64,000 bases of DNA from Candidatus Amarobacillus elongatus (GCA_016703545.1 JADJBX010000009.1:60282-124281), one strand, 5' to 3'; counted from the first letter of the stretch, positions 27,857-37,092 are shown. Numbers and translations are program-made. Notes: generated by a model from the letters alone, not told the origin.

Positions 27857-28711
27857 ATGACTGACTACGAGAACATCCTTGTCGAGACCGGCGACGGGGT
27901 CGGCACAATCACCCTCAACCGGCCGGAGAAGCTGAACGCCCTGAGCGAGGCGCTCCAGCTTGAGCTTCAGGCCGCACTGCGTGAACTCAACCCCGGCGAC
28001 GAGGTACGCGTGATTCGCATCCGCGCCGCCGGCCGCGCCTTCTGCGCCGGGTACGACCTCACGCCCGGCACCCGCCAGCGTGCCACCAGCAGCGCGGCCG
28101 CCGGCGGCCGTGCCTGGGAGCTCGGCGAATCCCGCATCGCCATCGACCGCGACCGCCTGCACACGACGGTGCAGCGCTGGCTCTGGATGTGGTCCTTCCG
28201 CAAGCCCATCGTTGCGCAGGTGAACGGCTTCTGCCTCGCCGGCGGCGGCGAACTCGCGGGCGCCTGCGACATCATCTTCGCCGCCGAGGATGCGAAGTTC
28301 GGCCACCCGGCCTCGCGCGCGCTCGGCATTCCCCCCACGCTCGGCCTCTGGCCCGCCAAGATCGGCATGCTCAAGACCAAGGAACTTCTGTTCACCGGCG
28401 ACATGATCGACGGCGTCGAGGCCGAGCGAATTGGGATGATCAACCACGCCGTGCCCGCCGAGAAGCTCGAGGATGCGACCCTCGCCTTCTGCAAGCGGAT
28501 CGCGAAGCTGCCCATGGACGCCCTGAGCGTGCACAAGCAGGTCACGAACCGCTGGTTCGAGATCTCGGGCCTGAAGACGGCCGCGGCGGAGGGCGCCGAG
28601 TTCGACGCCATCTACCACGAGACGGCGGCCTTTCGCGAGTTCGCGCGCATCGCCTCCGAAACCGGCCTCCGCAACGCGCTCGCCTGGCGCGACGAGCCGT
28701 TCAAGGAGTAG
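27857..28711 (+). CDS. Enoyl-CoA hydratase/isomerase family protein
   Basis: A 284-residue crotonase with ITLNRPEKLNALSEAL, the oxyanion-hole region AAGRAFCAGYDLTPG, and NGFCLAGGGELAGACDIIFAAED. Where hydratases carry the second Glu it reads GIPPTLGLWPAKIG, with no acid; the first-Glu position (GGGELAG) keeps Glu. It is longer than classical hydratases because of an insert after the oxyanion segment. It differs clearly from the crotonase before it, so the two probably act on different acyl-CoAs. It ends three bases before the stop of the opposing tandem CoA-transferase gene. Confidence 0.87.
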   Translation: MTDYENILVETGDGVGTITLNRPEKLNALSEALQLELQAALRELNPGDEVRVIRIRAAGRAFCAGYDLTPGTRQRATSSAAAGGRAWELGESRIAIDRDRLHTTVQRWLWMWSFRKPIVAQVNGFCLAGGGELAGACDIIFAAEDAKFGHPASRALGIPPTLGLWPAKIGMLKTKELLFTGDMIDGVEAERIGMINHAVPAEKLEDATLAFCKRIAKLPMDALSVHKQVTNRWFEISGLKTAAAEGAEFDAIYHETAAFREFARIASETGLRNALAWRDEPFKE

Positions 28712-28714
28712 CCG

Positions 28715-31039
28715 CTACCCTCCGGACGGGGGCGCGGGCGGCGCCTCCGCGAGCACGCCCTCGGCGTACAGCCGGTCCAGGTTTTCCGCGTCGAACCCGA
28801 GCAGCGCGCTCAGCGTCCCGCGGTTGTCGGCGCCGAGGCACGGGGCGGCGAACCAGCTGTCGTGGCCCCGGTCGCCGTCGAAACGCAGGGGGTTGCCGTC
28901 CCACGGCGTGCTCCCCGCTTCGGGGTGAGCCAGCTCGGAGAAGTATCCGCGGTCCCGCAGGTGCCGGTCGTCCAGGTACTCGGGCGGCCGCTGAACCGCG
29001 CCCGCCGGGACACCCGCCGCCGCGAGCGCGGCCATGAGTTCGTACTTGTCCCGGCCGGAGGTCGCTGCCTGCACCGACGCATCCAGCTCCGCGCCAGCCG
29101 CGAGCCGGCCGCCAGCACTCGCGTACCCCGGCACGGCGGCGAGGCCCAACACCCCGCACAGCGCCGCCCACTCACGGTCATTCCGTGCGGCGAGCGCGAT
29201 CCATTCGTCGTCGCCCGCGCACCGGTACACGCCGTGCGGCGCCATCGACGCGTGCGCGTTCCCCGTGCGCTGCGGCTCTTCGCCGGTCAGCTGGCGTTCG
29301 ATGAACGCCTCGGCGAGGTAGCCCACGCCCGTCTCGTGCTGCGAAAGGTCGATGAGCGCGCCTTCGCCCGTGCCGGCCCGGCACCACAGCGCCTGGATGA
29401 CCGCGGATGCCGCCGTGGTCCCCGCGATCGCGTCCGTGAGCGCCTTCGAGGTCACGCGCGGCTCGTCGTCGCTGTAGCCCATGAGCGCGGTCATCCCCGT
29501 GATGGGCTCGATGCTCGGGCCGAGGCCCACGTAGTCCCGGTACGGCCCCCGCATCCCGAACGCGGGCATCGCGAGGTAGATGATCCGATCGTTCGCGGCC
29601 TTCAGCTGTTCGTACCCGAGCCCCAGCCCGGGCATGGCGCGTGCGCTGAAGTTCTCGATGACCACGTCCGCCTGTCTTACGAGTTCGAGGAAGATGGCAC
29701 GGCCCTCGGGCGCCTTGAGGTCGATGCAGAGGCTTGTCTTGTTCCTGCTGAGCTTGTTGAACAGCCCCTGCGTGTTCCACGGGCGAGGTCCGGCGTCGGC
29801 GGGGAAGACGGCGCCGCGGCCCGTGCTCGCCTCAATCTTGATGACCTCCGCGCCGAGATCGCCGAGGATGCGCGTGGCCAGCGGGCCGGACCAGATGCGC
29901 GTGAGGTCCAGGACCCGCACACCCGCGAGCGGGCGCGCGGGGTCCTCCGCGCCGGCCGCCAGCCGCGGCGCCGGGAACGCGTCCCAGGCAATGCCGCCGG
30001 CCGGCTCCGGCTCACGCAATGGTGGCTCCTCCGGTGGCTCCTCCCCGGCGAAGCGGTACGGCGCCCCGGGCACCCGGAGTTCGCCCCCCGCCGCTGGCAT
30101 GGTTCGCCAGAACCCGCGTTCGGCGAGATGGGGGTCGTCGAGCACCTCTCGCAGGCTGGCGGCGAACCCGACCGGCACGCGCCAGTTCTCCTGTCCGGCG
30201 CGAAAGATCTCGCGCCGCGGCACATCCCAGAGCGCCTTCATCGCCGCCGCTTCGACGGCGTCCTGGTCGGCCATCCGGCCGGCGTTCGTCGCCCACAGGC
30301 CTTCCGCCGCCGTCTCCGGCCGCCCGATCCAGTGCGCGAACGGGAACCAGAACGCCTGCAGGATGTTCACGCCGTACCAGCCGTCCGCGGCGGGAAGGAG
30401 CGTGGTCGGGCAGAGATTCTCCCACCGGTTCCCGTGCCGGCTGCGCACGATGCCCTCGAAGCGCCACATCGTGTCGGTGAACTGGTGCAGGCTCGCGAGG
30501 CACTCCAGCATCGAGACTTCGATGGTGCGCGCGGGGCTTCCGCCGAGCAGCGTCGCAAGCGCGGCGAGGTAGGCGAACGTTCCCGCCTGGTACGGCACGT
30601 AGTTCCCCGGCATGGTCAGGGGCGCGCGTCCCGGGTCGCCCATGAGCCAGGTGTACCCGCCGAGGGCCAGCAGCGTTGCGTTCGTCGCCGGCATGTCCCG
30701 GTACGGCCCGTCGAGCCCGAATGGCGTGATGCTCACCCGAACCGCGGTCGAACCCTCGCCAATGGCCAGGATCCCGTGCGCATCCAGGTCCGCGACGTCG
30801 TGGTCGGTGAGGACGACATCGGCCGTCCGCGCCAGCGCCTCAATGGCCGCCCTATCGCCACGGTCCCGGACATCGAGGCGCACCCGCCGCTTGCCGCCGT
30901 TGACCGCGAGATCGGCGGCAGGCCGCGACGCCGCGCGCTCGGGCGACTCCACCTTGATGACCTCGGCGCCCCATCGCCGGAACAGTTTCGCGGCGAACGC
31001 GGCCGCGTCCTCGCGGTCCGAAAGCTCGAGTACGCGCAC
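28715..31039 (-). CDS. Two-domain family III (CaiB/BaiF) CoA-transferase, N-domain lacks catalytic Asp
   Basis: A 774-residue fusion of two CaiB/BaiF domains. The first (residues 1 to about 335) includes FRRWGAEVIKVESPE and GLDGPYRDMPA. At the position of the catalytic Asp it reads VPYQAG (Q151). The second (from about 369) begins LAGVRVLDLTRIWSGPLAT, and keeps Asp (SKALTDAIAG, D536). Family III enzymes transfer CoA between acids through an Asp-bound intermediate and normally form interlocked homodimers; a fusion would build a one-chain pseudo-dimer with one working site. DddD, the DMSP CoA-transferase/lyase, has a comparable two-domain plan. Substrate unknown. The divergent partner gene starts 173 bases away. 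Confidence 0.88.
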   Translation of the reverse strand: MRVLELSDREDAAAFAAKLFRRWGAEVIKVESPERAASRPAADLAVNGGKRRVRLDVRDRGDRAAIEALARTADVVLTDHDVADLDAHGILAIGEGSTAVRVSITPFGLDGPYRDMPATNATLLALGGYTWLMGDPGRAPLTMPGNYVPYQAGTFAYLAALATLLGGSPARTIEVSMLECLASLHQFTDTMWRFEGIVRSRHGNRWENLCPTTLLPAADGWYGVNILQAFWFPFAHWIGRPETAAEGLWATNAGRMADQDAVEAAAMKALWDVPRREIFRAGQENWRVPVGFAASLREVLDDPHLAERGFWRTMPAAGGELRVPGAPYRFAGEEPPEEPPLREPEPAGGIAWDAFPAPRLAAGAEDPARPLAGVRVLDLTRIWSGPLATRILGDLGAEVIKIEASTGRGAVFPADAGPRPWNTQGLFNKLSRNKTSLCIDLKAPEGRAIFLELVRQADVVIENFSARAMPGLGLGYEQLKAANDRIIYLAMPAFGMRGPYRDYVGLGPSIEPITGMTALMGYSDDEPRVTSKALTDAIAGTTAASAVIQALWCRAGTGEGALIDLSQHETGVGYLAEAFIERQLTGEEPQRTGNAHASMAPHGVYRCAGDDEWIALAARNDREWAALCGVLGLAAVPGYASAGGRLAAGAELDASVQAATSGRDKYELMAALAAAGVPAGAVQRPPEYLDDRHLRDRGYFSELAHPEAGSTPWDGNPLRFDGDRGHDSWFAAPCLGADNRGTLSALLGFDAENLDRLYAEGVLAEAPPAPPSGG

Positions 31040-31138
31040 TGCTCCCTCCGAGATCCGCCGGGCCCGTGCGGCGGGCGGCGCTTGTGGTCGCCTGTTCTAC
31101 GCGACTTTCGGCCGGTTCGCATGCCGCCCGCGTCCTCC

Positions 31139-31166
31139 TTGTCGGCGTCGTTGCGCTGTCTATACT
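31139..31166 (+). promoter_or_regulatory. Sigma-70-like promoter of the split CoA-transferase pair
   Basis: TTGTCG and TATACT separated by 16 bases; TATACT ends 45 bases before the ATG at 31212. One of the best promoter matches in the window. Confidence 0.55.
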
Positions 31167-31211
31167 GCCGCGAACAACCGGCCCCACGGGTGCCGCCCTC
31201 CGGGAGACGCC

Positions 31212-32432
31212 ATGACGCTTCCGCTCGCGGGTGTGCTCATCCTCGACCTTGCCGATGAGCCGCTGGCGCTCGCCGGCCGCTTGCTCGCGGACCTTGGCGC
31301 CAATGTCGTCCGTGTCGAGGACGGGGCCGGAGACGCCCTCCGCCGGCGCGGTCCCTGGGTGGGCGGCGAGCCCGGCGTCGAGCGCGGGCTGGCTCACCTC
31401 CTCTACAACGCCGGCAAGCGGAGCGTTGCTCTCGACCTCGCCCACTCAGCCGCACCTTCGATCCTCGACCAGCTGGCGGCGAAGGCGGACGCGATCATCG
31501 CCCCCATGGAGCCGTATCCCACCGTCGCCGCGCTCCTGGCGGAGGAGCGGCTGCGCGCCATCGCGCCGCGCGCGAACGTCGTGGATGCGGTCCTTCGCCG
31601 CGACGGCACGGCCCCCGCGGTCGCGGATATCGCGGGGATGGCCGCGGGCGGCCACCTCGTCCTCGACGGATTCGCCGAAGATGCCCCGAATCACCCCGCC
31701 GGGAACCTCGCGTACAAGCAGACGTCGCTGGCGGCCGCCCTGGCGGCCCTTGCGCTCATCCTCGAAACTGCCGCCTCCGGCCGGGCTGGGCGCATTACCG
31801 TGTGTATGCAGGAAGCGGTGATGTGGACCACCATCCAGTCCGCGAACGAGAACTACTGGCCCTGGCTGGGGCAGCGGCCCTCCAGGCGCGGCATCGCCAA
31901 CCTCGGCGGGCAGACCATCTTCCCCACGCGCGACGGCCGCTGGGTCAGCTTCTATCAACACCCGCCGTCGTGGCCGGCGTTCGTGAGCTGGGCGGAGGAG
32001 GCGCTCGGCGAGCGCCGGTTCCGCGCGCCGGAATGGGACGACTTCGCCTACCGCAGCCGCAACCATGCGACCGTCGTCGAGGTAACGCTCGCGCTCTGCG
32101 CGCTCATGGACCGCGACGCCATCGTGGCGGAGGCGCAGCGCCGACAGGTGCTCGCGGTACCCGTGCAAACGGTCGACGATATCGCCCACGACCCGCACCT
32201 GCGCGAACGCGGCTTCTTCCAGCGAGTGGACCATCCCCACCTCGGCGCGACGTTCGAAGTGATGCGGCACCCGTTCGTGTCCTCCGCGTACGAAGCGCTC
32301 GCGGCCCCGGCGCCCGCCCTCGGCCAGCACACGCGGGCGGTTCTCGCGGAATCCGGGTTCGACCCGGACGCCATCGACGGAATGGTCGAAAGCGGCGCCG
32401 TCAGCGCCGTGGCCGAGGGGGTGCCGGCGTGA
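31212..32432 (+). CDS. CaiB/BaiF CoA-transferase-like subunit lacking the catalytic Asp
   Basis: A 406-residue family III fold protein: LAGVLILDLADEPLALAGRL, then LADLGANVVRVEDG. The catalytic-Asp position reads NLAYKQTS (Q170), as in the N-terminal halves of the neighbouring fusions. The N-terminal region is also shortened in the usual nucleotide/CoA loop (LYNAGKRSVALDL is present). It overlaps the next gene by four bases (GTGA), and that gene encodes an Asp-containing homologue. By comparison with the fused versions, I infer the two products form a heterodimer in which this one is the inactive half. ATG 31212 has no strong ribosome-binding site (GGGAGACGCC just upstream). Confidence 0.83.
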   Translation: MTLPLAGVLILDLADEPLALAGRLLADLGANVVRVEDGAGDALRRRGPWVGGEPGVERGLAHLLYNAGKRSVALDLAHSAAPSILDQLAAKADAIIAPMEPYPTVAALLAEERLRAIAPRANVVDAVLRRDGTAPAVADIAGMAAGGHLVLDGFAEDAPNHPAGNLAYKQTSLAAALAALALILETAASGRAGRITVCMQEAVMWTTIQSANENYWPWLGQRPSRRGIANLGGQTIFPTRDGRWVSFYQHPPSWPAFVSWAEEALGERRFRAPEWDDFAYRSRNHATVVEVTLALCALMDRDAIVAEAQRRQVLAVPVQTVDDIAHDPHLRERGFFQRVDHPHLGATFEVMRHPFVSSAYEALAAPAPALGQHTRAVLAESGFDPDAIDGMVESGAVSAVAEGVPA

Positions 32433-33634
32433 CGGCCCAACCGTTGGCCGGCCTTCGCGTCATCGACTTCTGCTGGATGATCGCCGGCCCCCTCACGACG
32501 CGTCTCCTCGCCGACCTCGGGGCCGAAGTCATCAAGGTCGAATCCCTCGCGCGCGTCGACCGCATCCGGGAAGTGGGCGTGCAGCCGCCCACCCCCAACG
32601 CCGAGACCAACGGCGTCTTCAACGACTGCAACGTCAACAAGAAGAGCATCACCCTCAACCTGGGCACGGCGAAAGGCATCGAAATCGCGAAGGCGCTCAT
32701 CGCGCGCGCCGACATCGTCACCTCGAATTTCACGCCAGACCGGATGGACCGCTGGGGCCTTGGGTACGACGTCCTGCGCGCGCTCAACCCTGGCATCATC
32801 GTCGCGAGCCTGCCCGTGATGGGGTCGGTGGGGCCGCGCGCGGGGTGGCGGGCCGTGGGCAACGGGGTGATCGCGCTCGCCGGCCTCAACGGCCTGACCG
32901 GCTTCCCCGAGCGCGAGCCCGTCGGCCTTGGCACCCTCCATTCGGACTTCACAACCCCGTACGTGGGCGCGCTCGCGATCCTTGCCGCGATTCGCCAGCG
33001 GACCCTCACCGGCGAAGGGCAGTTCATCGAAATCGCGCAGTACGAGGCTTCCGTTCACCTGCTCGATACCGAGGTGCTGGACTACACGATCAACGGCGTG
33101 GTCACGCCCCGGCGCGGGAATCGCTCGCCGCACGCGGTGCCGCACGGCGTGTTTCCCTGCGCGGGGACGGACATGTGGGTCGCGCTCGCCGCGCGCGGCG
33201 ACGAGGAGTGGCACGCGCTCTGCGGCGTCCTCGGGCTGACCGAACTCGCCGCGCGGGCGGACCTCGCGACGCTGGCAGGGCGCCAGGCCGCGGTCGATGC
33301 CATTGAGGCTGCCGTCTCCGCCGCAACTGCCGTGCGCGACCGCTGGGAGGTCGCCGCCGCGCTCCAGGCCGCCGGCGTGCCCGCGGCGCCCGTCGAGGAT
33401 GTCGGCGACCTCGTCGGTTCCGACCCAATGGCGGACGGCTTCTTCGAGCAGATCCAGCACCCGGCGGGCGTCCCGATGCTGCTCCAGCACGAGCCCATCA
33501 CGTGGAATGGCGAACGGCTCCCGATTGCGCGGGCGCCGTTCATGGGCGAACACACGGCGGAGATCATGGAGTCGCTGCTCGGCATCGGCATCGAAGAGGT
33601 GGCCGTGCTCGTGGCCGAGGGCGTACTCGAGTAG
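32429..33634 (+). CDS. CaiB/BaiF CoA-transferase, Asp-containing partner
   Basis: A 401-residue family III CoA-transferase starting at GTG 32429 within the stop of the previous gene. LAGLRVIDFCWMIAGPLTTR and LADLGAEVIKVESLARV begin the domain. The catalytic Asp is in LHSDFTTPYVG (D173). NRSPHAVPHGVFPCAG and GEHTAEIMESLLG are standard C-terminal landmarks. Translational coupling to an Asp-less homologue suggests a heteromeric enzyme. It most closely resembles the C-terminal half of the opposing fusion ending six bases downstream in general plan (SDFTTP versus TDIITP). Substrate unknown. Confidence 0.86.
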   Translation: MTAQPLAGLRVIDFCWMIAGPLTTRLLADLGAEVIKVESLARVDRIREVGVQPPTPNAETNGVFNDCNVNKKSITLNLGTAKGIEIAKALIARADIVTSNFTPDRMDRWGLGYDVLRALNPGIIVASLPVMGSVGPRAGWRAVGNGVIALAGLNGLTGFPEREPVGLGTLHSDFTTPYVGALAILAAIRQRTLTGEGQFIEIAQYEASVHLLDTEVLDYTINGVVTPRRGNRSPHAVPHGVFPCAGTDMWVALAARGDEEWHALCGVLGLTELAARADLATLAGRQAAVDAIEAAVSAATAVRDRWEVAAALQAAGVPAAPVEDVGDLVGSDPMADGFFEQIQHPAGVPMLLQHEPITWNGERLPIARAPFMGEHTAEIMESLLGIGIEEVAVLVAEGVLE

Positions 33635-33639
33635 CGCCG

Positions 33640-36069
33640 TTAGCTGAAGACCTCCTTCGCCGCCAACTCCACGATCTCCTCTTCGCTCAGGCCCAGGATG
33701 CCCACGAGCACGTCGACGGAGTGTTCGCCCAGCAGCGGCGCGCGCGTGCGCAGCGACCGATCCATGCCGGAGAACCGGGTCGCGAAGCCGTCGTAGGGCA
33801 CGAGCCCGATCTCCGGGTGTTCGAACGGCACGAAGAAGCCGTGCGCGGCCAGCTGCGGGTCGCGATGGAGGTCCGTTGCGCGATGGATGGCGGCCGCGGG
33901 CACGCCTGCCGCCACAAGCTCGGCTTCGGCTTCGAACGCACCCCGGCCGGCGGCCCATGCGGCGATGCGCGCGTCGATGGCGCCGGCGATGGCACGGCGC
34001 CCGGCCATGGTCCCGGTTTCGCCGTCCACCCACTCCGGCGCACCGATCACTGTGCACAGGGCGCGCCACTGCTCCGGGGTCGCCGCTTCGACCGCGACGA
34101 ATCGTTGCGTCCCCTGTGTGGCGTACACGCCGTGCGGGAAGCTTCGTGCGGAGTGTATCCCCGAGGGGCCCGAGACCCGCCCGTTGACGGCCGCGTCCAG
34201 CACGACGGGTTCGATGAAACGCACGCCGGACTCCACCTGCGAGAGGTCGATCGCGACGCCCATCCCCGTCCGCCGCCGCTCGAGCACCGCCGCCGCGAGC
34301 GTCGCGACGCCGAAGCGGGGTGTGATGATGTCCGTATAGGGGCCATACGGCCCGGACGGGGGCCGCCCGGGCCAGCCGGTGAGGTGCGTGATGCCGGCAA
34401 TGGCCGCGCCGTGGTTGCCGAAGCCGCCGTACGTGGCGTACGGGCCGGTCTGCCCCATGAGGCACGTCGAGAACGTGATCAGGTCCGGCCGTTCCATGCG
34501 TAGGGATTCGCTGTCGAGGCCGAACCGCTTCATCGTCCCCGGCGTGAAGCTGTCCATGACCACGTCCGCCCACTCCAGCGCGAGGCGCCGGGCAATGGCG
34601 CGCCCGTCCGGCGTCGCGAGATTGAGCGCGAGGCTCAGCTTCGACGAGTTGGTGTTCCCCTGCCATTGGCTCCGGTTTGGGCCGGGGATGTTGTCCTTGA
34701 AGGGTGGCAGTGCGCGCACGAGGTCGATGCGCGTGCCCGATTCGACCTTCACCACCGTCGCGCCGTGGTCGGCGAACGCCTTTGCTGTCAGAGGGCCCGC
34801 CGCCACCCACGTGAAGTCGAGCACCTTCAGCCCCGCGAAGGCGCTCCCATCGCGCGGGCCGGGCACGTTCGCGGGGATAGCCGGCAGTGGCGGAGGGGCG
34901 TCGACGGCCGGCCCGGGTGCCGCTCGCCGGACCGGTTGGGCTCGCGAAAGCCGTGCCGGGAATCCAGCCACGCGGACGCCGTCGTCGGATTCCCAGAACC
35001 CGCGCCCGTTCAACTGCGGCGATTCCAGGAGCTCGGCGGCGTCGTTCACGGGGGCGACGCGCAGGTCGGCTGCCGCCGCCCATGCCTGGATCTCCCGCCG
35101 CGTCGCCCGCGCAAGAAACGTCTGCAGCACCTGGTACACCGCGAGCAACGCCTCCTGGCGCACCCCCCCGGCAAGGTATCGCTCCTCGAAGACGGACCAA
35201 TCGACTTCGGCGAGCTCGTCCACGGCGTATTCCGTGCCGCGCAACGCCGCGATGGCCCCCGGCATCCCGCGCCCCATGGCCTGCGGCTGAATCGTCGCGA
35301 CAATCCATCCGTCGCCGCAGGGCGTGGCGGAGGTGAACCCCGGCCGATCGGAAGCCGCCGCCCGATCGTCGCCCGCGCCCGGCGGGTCACCGCCCGTGAG
35401 CGCCGGGTACCCGGTCGCGTCCATCAGCGTCCAGACCATTGCCGCCTGCGCCGAAACATCGAGGTGCTGGCCGCGCCCGGACCGTTCGCGCTCGTTCAGC
35501 GCGATGACAGCGTCGGCGGCGGCCTGCGACCCGGCGTGGAACGCGGCCTGCGGAAAGCCGATCGGAATGGGGGGCCGGTCCCCGTCTCCCTGGCGCGCCA
35601 TGCGCCCGCTCGCGGCCTCGATTGTCAGCTCGGTCGCGGGCCAGTTCGCTTTGGGGCCGGTCTGCCCGTACGGCGTGACCGACACATGGACGAGCCGCGG
35701 GTTCATCTCCGCGAGCACTTCGTACCCGAGCCCGAGGGCTTCCATGGTGCCGGGCGCGAAGGACTCCACGAGCACGTCAGCGCCGCGCGCCAGTGCGAGG
35801 ACGGCGTCGCGCCCTTCGGGCGAGGTGATGTCCGCGGTGTACGCCTGTTTGCCCGCCGCGACGGTTTCCCAGTACAGGGAGCAGCCCTCGGCGCCGGGGC
35901 GTTCGTCGAATGGCGGCATCGAACGGGCGGCCGCGCCGCCCGGCGGCTCCACCTTCAGTACGGTCGCGCCAAGGTCCGCGAGCAGCCGGCCGGCGTACTC
36001 GCCCCATGGTGTCGCGAGGTCGACCACGGTGATGCCCGACAACAGGCCGACGACGCTTCGCTGCTCCAT
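33640..36069 (-). CDS. Two-domain family III CoA-transferase, N-domain His instead of Asp
   Basis: An 809-residue fusion of two CaiB/BaiF domains. I start at ATG 36069 because GGGGGAGG lies just upstream; an ATG 25 codons earlier is less likely. The first domain (about 1-390) has ITVVDLATPWGEYAGRL, then LADLGATVLKVEPPGG. At the catalytic position it has FPQAAFHAGS, i.e. H178 in place of Asp. The second (from about 411) has FAGLKVLDFTWVAAGPLTAK and keeps Asp in PYTDIITPRFG (D580). This is the same dead-plus-live plan as the 774-residue fusion, but the two are divergent enough to have different substrates. Two-domain DddD is the nearest characterised architecture; I do not claim DMSP activity. 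Confidence 0.87.
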   Translation of the reverse strand: MEQRSVVGLLSGITVVDLATPWGEYAGRLLADLGATVLKVEPPGGAAARSMPPFDERPGAEGCSLYWETVAAGKQAYTADITSPEGRDAVLALARGADVLVESFAPGTMEALGLGYEVLAEMNPRLVHVSVTPYGQTGPKANWPATELTIEAASGRMARQGDGDRPPIPIGFPQAAFHAGSQAAADAVIALNERERSGRGQHLDVSAQAAMVWTLMDATGYPALTGGDPPGAGDDRAAASDRPGFTSATPCGDGWIVATIQPQAMGRGMPGAIAALRGTEYAVDELAEVDWSVFEERYLAGGVRQEALLAVYQVLQTFLARATRREIQAWAAAADLRVAPVNDAAELLESPQLNGRGFWESDDGVRVAGFPARLSRAQPVRRAAPGPAVDAPPPLPAIPANVPGPRDGSAFAGLKVLDFTWVAAGPLTAKAFADHGATVVKVESGTRIDLVRALPPFKDNIPGPNRSQWQGNTNSSKLSLALNLATPDGRAIARRLALEWADVVMDSFTPGTMKRFGLDSESLRMERPDLITFSTCLMGQTGPYATYGGFGNHGAAIAGITHLTGWPGRPPSGPYGPYTDIITPRFGVATLAAAVLERRRTGMGVAIDLSQVESGVRFIEPVVLDAAVNGRVSGPSGIHSARSFPHGVYATQGTQRFVAVEAATPEQWRALCTVIGAPEWVDGETGTMAGRRAIAGAIDARIAAWAAGRGAFEAEAELVAAGVPAAAIHRATDLHRDPQLAAHGFFVPFEHPEIGLVPYDGFATRFSGMDRSLRTRAPLLGEHSVDVLVGILGLSEEEIVELAAKEVFS

Positions 36070-36173
36070 GGGAGCCTCCCCCGCGCACGCCGCGCGAGCG
36101 CGCATTCTAGCGGCACGCGCATCGCCGCGAGTGAGCGAGACCACACAGGGAGGGGGCGCCAGCGAGAGGAGGG

Positions 36174-36249
36174 TGGTGGGCGATGAGGGTTTCGAACCCC
36201 CGACATCCTCGGTGTAAACGAGGCGCTCTAGCCGCTGAGCTAATCGCCC
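36174..36249 (-). tRNA. tRNA-Val (anticodon TAC)
   Basis: A full cloverleaf is readable on the minus strand: acceptor GGGCGAT/ATCGCCC, D-stem GCTC/GAGC, anticodon stem CCTCG/CGAGG around loop TTTACAC (anticodon TAC), a five-base variable loop, and T-arm GGGGG-TTCGAAA-CCCTC. Discriminator A and an encoded CCA follow, for 76 bases in total. Confidence 0.95.
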
Positions 36250-36282
36250 GCGCGTTCAGTGTACCAGCGCCCCGTTGGCGGG

Positions 36283-37092
36283 CTACTCGACGAACACCGC
36301 TTCGGGGCCGGCGTTGGGAGCACCGATCATGTCCGCCACGTACGCCGCCGTCACCTCCGCGGCTGGCCCGATGCATTGCACGTGCCCGTGCCGCAGGTAC
36401 ATCACCCGGTCGCAGAGGTTGGCGAGGGAGCCCACGTTGTGACTGACGAGCACCACCGTCCGGCCCGCCTGTGCGGCCGAATCCATTTTCGCGAGGCACT
36501 TCTGTTGGAAGGCGAGGTCGCCGACGGCGAGGACCTCATCGGCGATGAGGATCTCGGGGTCCAGGTGCGCGGCCACCGCGAACGCGAGGCGCACGTACAT
36601 GCCGCTGGAGTAGCGCTTCACGGGCGTATCGAGGAATTCGCCGACTTCGGAGAACTCGACGATTGCATCGAGGTTCTTCGCGATTTCCTGGCGCCGCATC
36701 CCGAGAATGGCGCCGTTCAGGAAGATGTTCTCCCGCCCGGTGAGCTCGGGGCTGAAACCAGTGCCGACTTCAAGCAGCGAGGCGACACGTCCCCGGAATT
36801 CGGCCCGGCCCTCGCTGGGCGGGGTGATGCGCGAAAGCACCTTGAGCAGCGTGCTCTTGCCCGAGCCGTTCGGGCCGATGATGCCGAACACCTCGCCGCG
36901 ATGGACCTCGAAGGAGACGTCGCGGATCGCCCAGAAGTCGTGCGCCTCGGGGCCACGGCCGGCCATGGCGGGGAAGGGGCGCCGGAGCGCATCGGAGAGC
37001 GCTTCCTTGAGCGTGCGGTAGGAACGCCCGTTGTTCGAAATGCGGTACCGCTTTCCGAGCCCTTCGGCGGCGATGGCGACGTCCGCGCTCAC
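36283..37092 (-). CDS. Polysaccharide-export type ABC ATPase (Wzt/KpsT/TagH-like)
   Basis: A 269-residue ATPase. Walker A is GPNGSGKST, the signature is YSSGMYVRLAFAVAAHL, Walker B is ILIADEVLAVGD and the H-loop is VSHN. The SSGMxxRL signature and ADEVLAVGD are characteristic of ATPases that export O-antigen, capsule or teichoic acid. I start at GTG 37092; sequence before it is not family-like. It lacks the C-terminal glycan-binding domain of some Wzt proteins. Its membrane partner is not in the window, which is unusual, and only a tRNA gene lies downstream. Confidence 0.87.
   Translation of the reverse strand: MSADVAIAAEGLGKRYRISNNGRSYRTLKEALSDALRRPFPAMAGRGPEAHDFWAIRDVSFEVHRGEVFGIIGPNGSGKSTLLKVLSRITPPSEGRAEFRGRVASLLEVGTGFSPELTGRENIFLNGAILGMRRQEIAKNLDAIVEFSEVGEFLDTPVKRYSSGMYVRLAFAVAAHLDPEILIADEVLAVGDLAFQQKCLAKMDSAAQAGRTVVLVSHNVGSLANLCDRVMYLRHGHVQCIGPAAEVTAAYVADMIGAPNAGPEAVFVE

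Noticed and set aside
28715..31039. Calling the two-domain CoA-transferases DddD (DMSP lyase)
   Set aside because: Only the domain plan and single catalytic Asp are shared; no linked DMSP-use genes are present, so the name is not justified.
28862..31258. 798-codon plus-strand frame opposite the 774-aa CoA-transferase
   Set aside because: Composition is Arg/His/Gly-rich with no domain; the minus-strand gene has full family motifs.
32048..35308. 1,086-codon open frame on the minus strand across the CoA-transferase genes
   Set aside because: It lies antisense or out of frame to clear CaiB/BaiF genes, is rich in Arg, Gly and His, and has no motif. It is a high-GC shadow frame.
28715..36069. The two fused CoA-transferases as assembly duplicates of one gene
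   Set aside because: Their sequences differ throughout (Q151 versus H178 regions, different lengths and linkers); they are distant paralogues.
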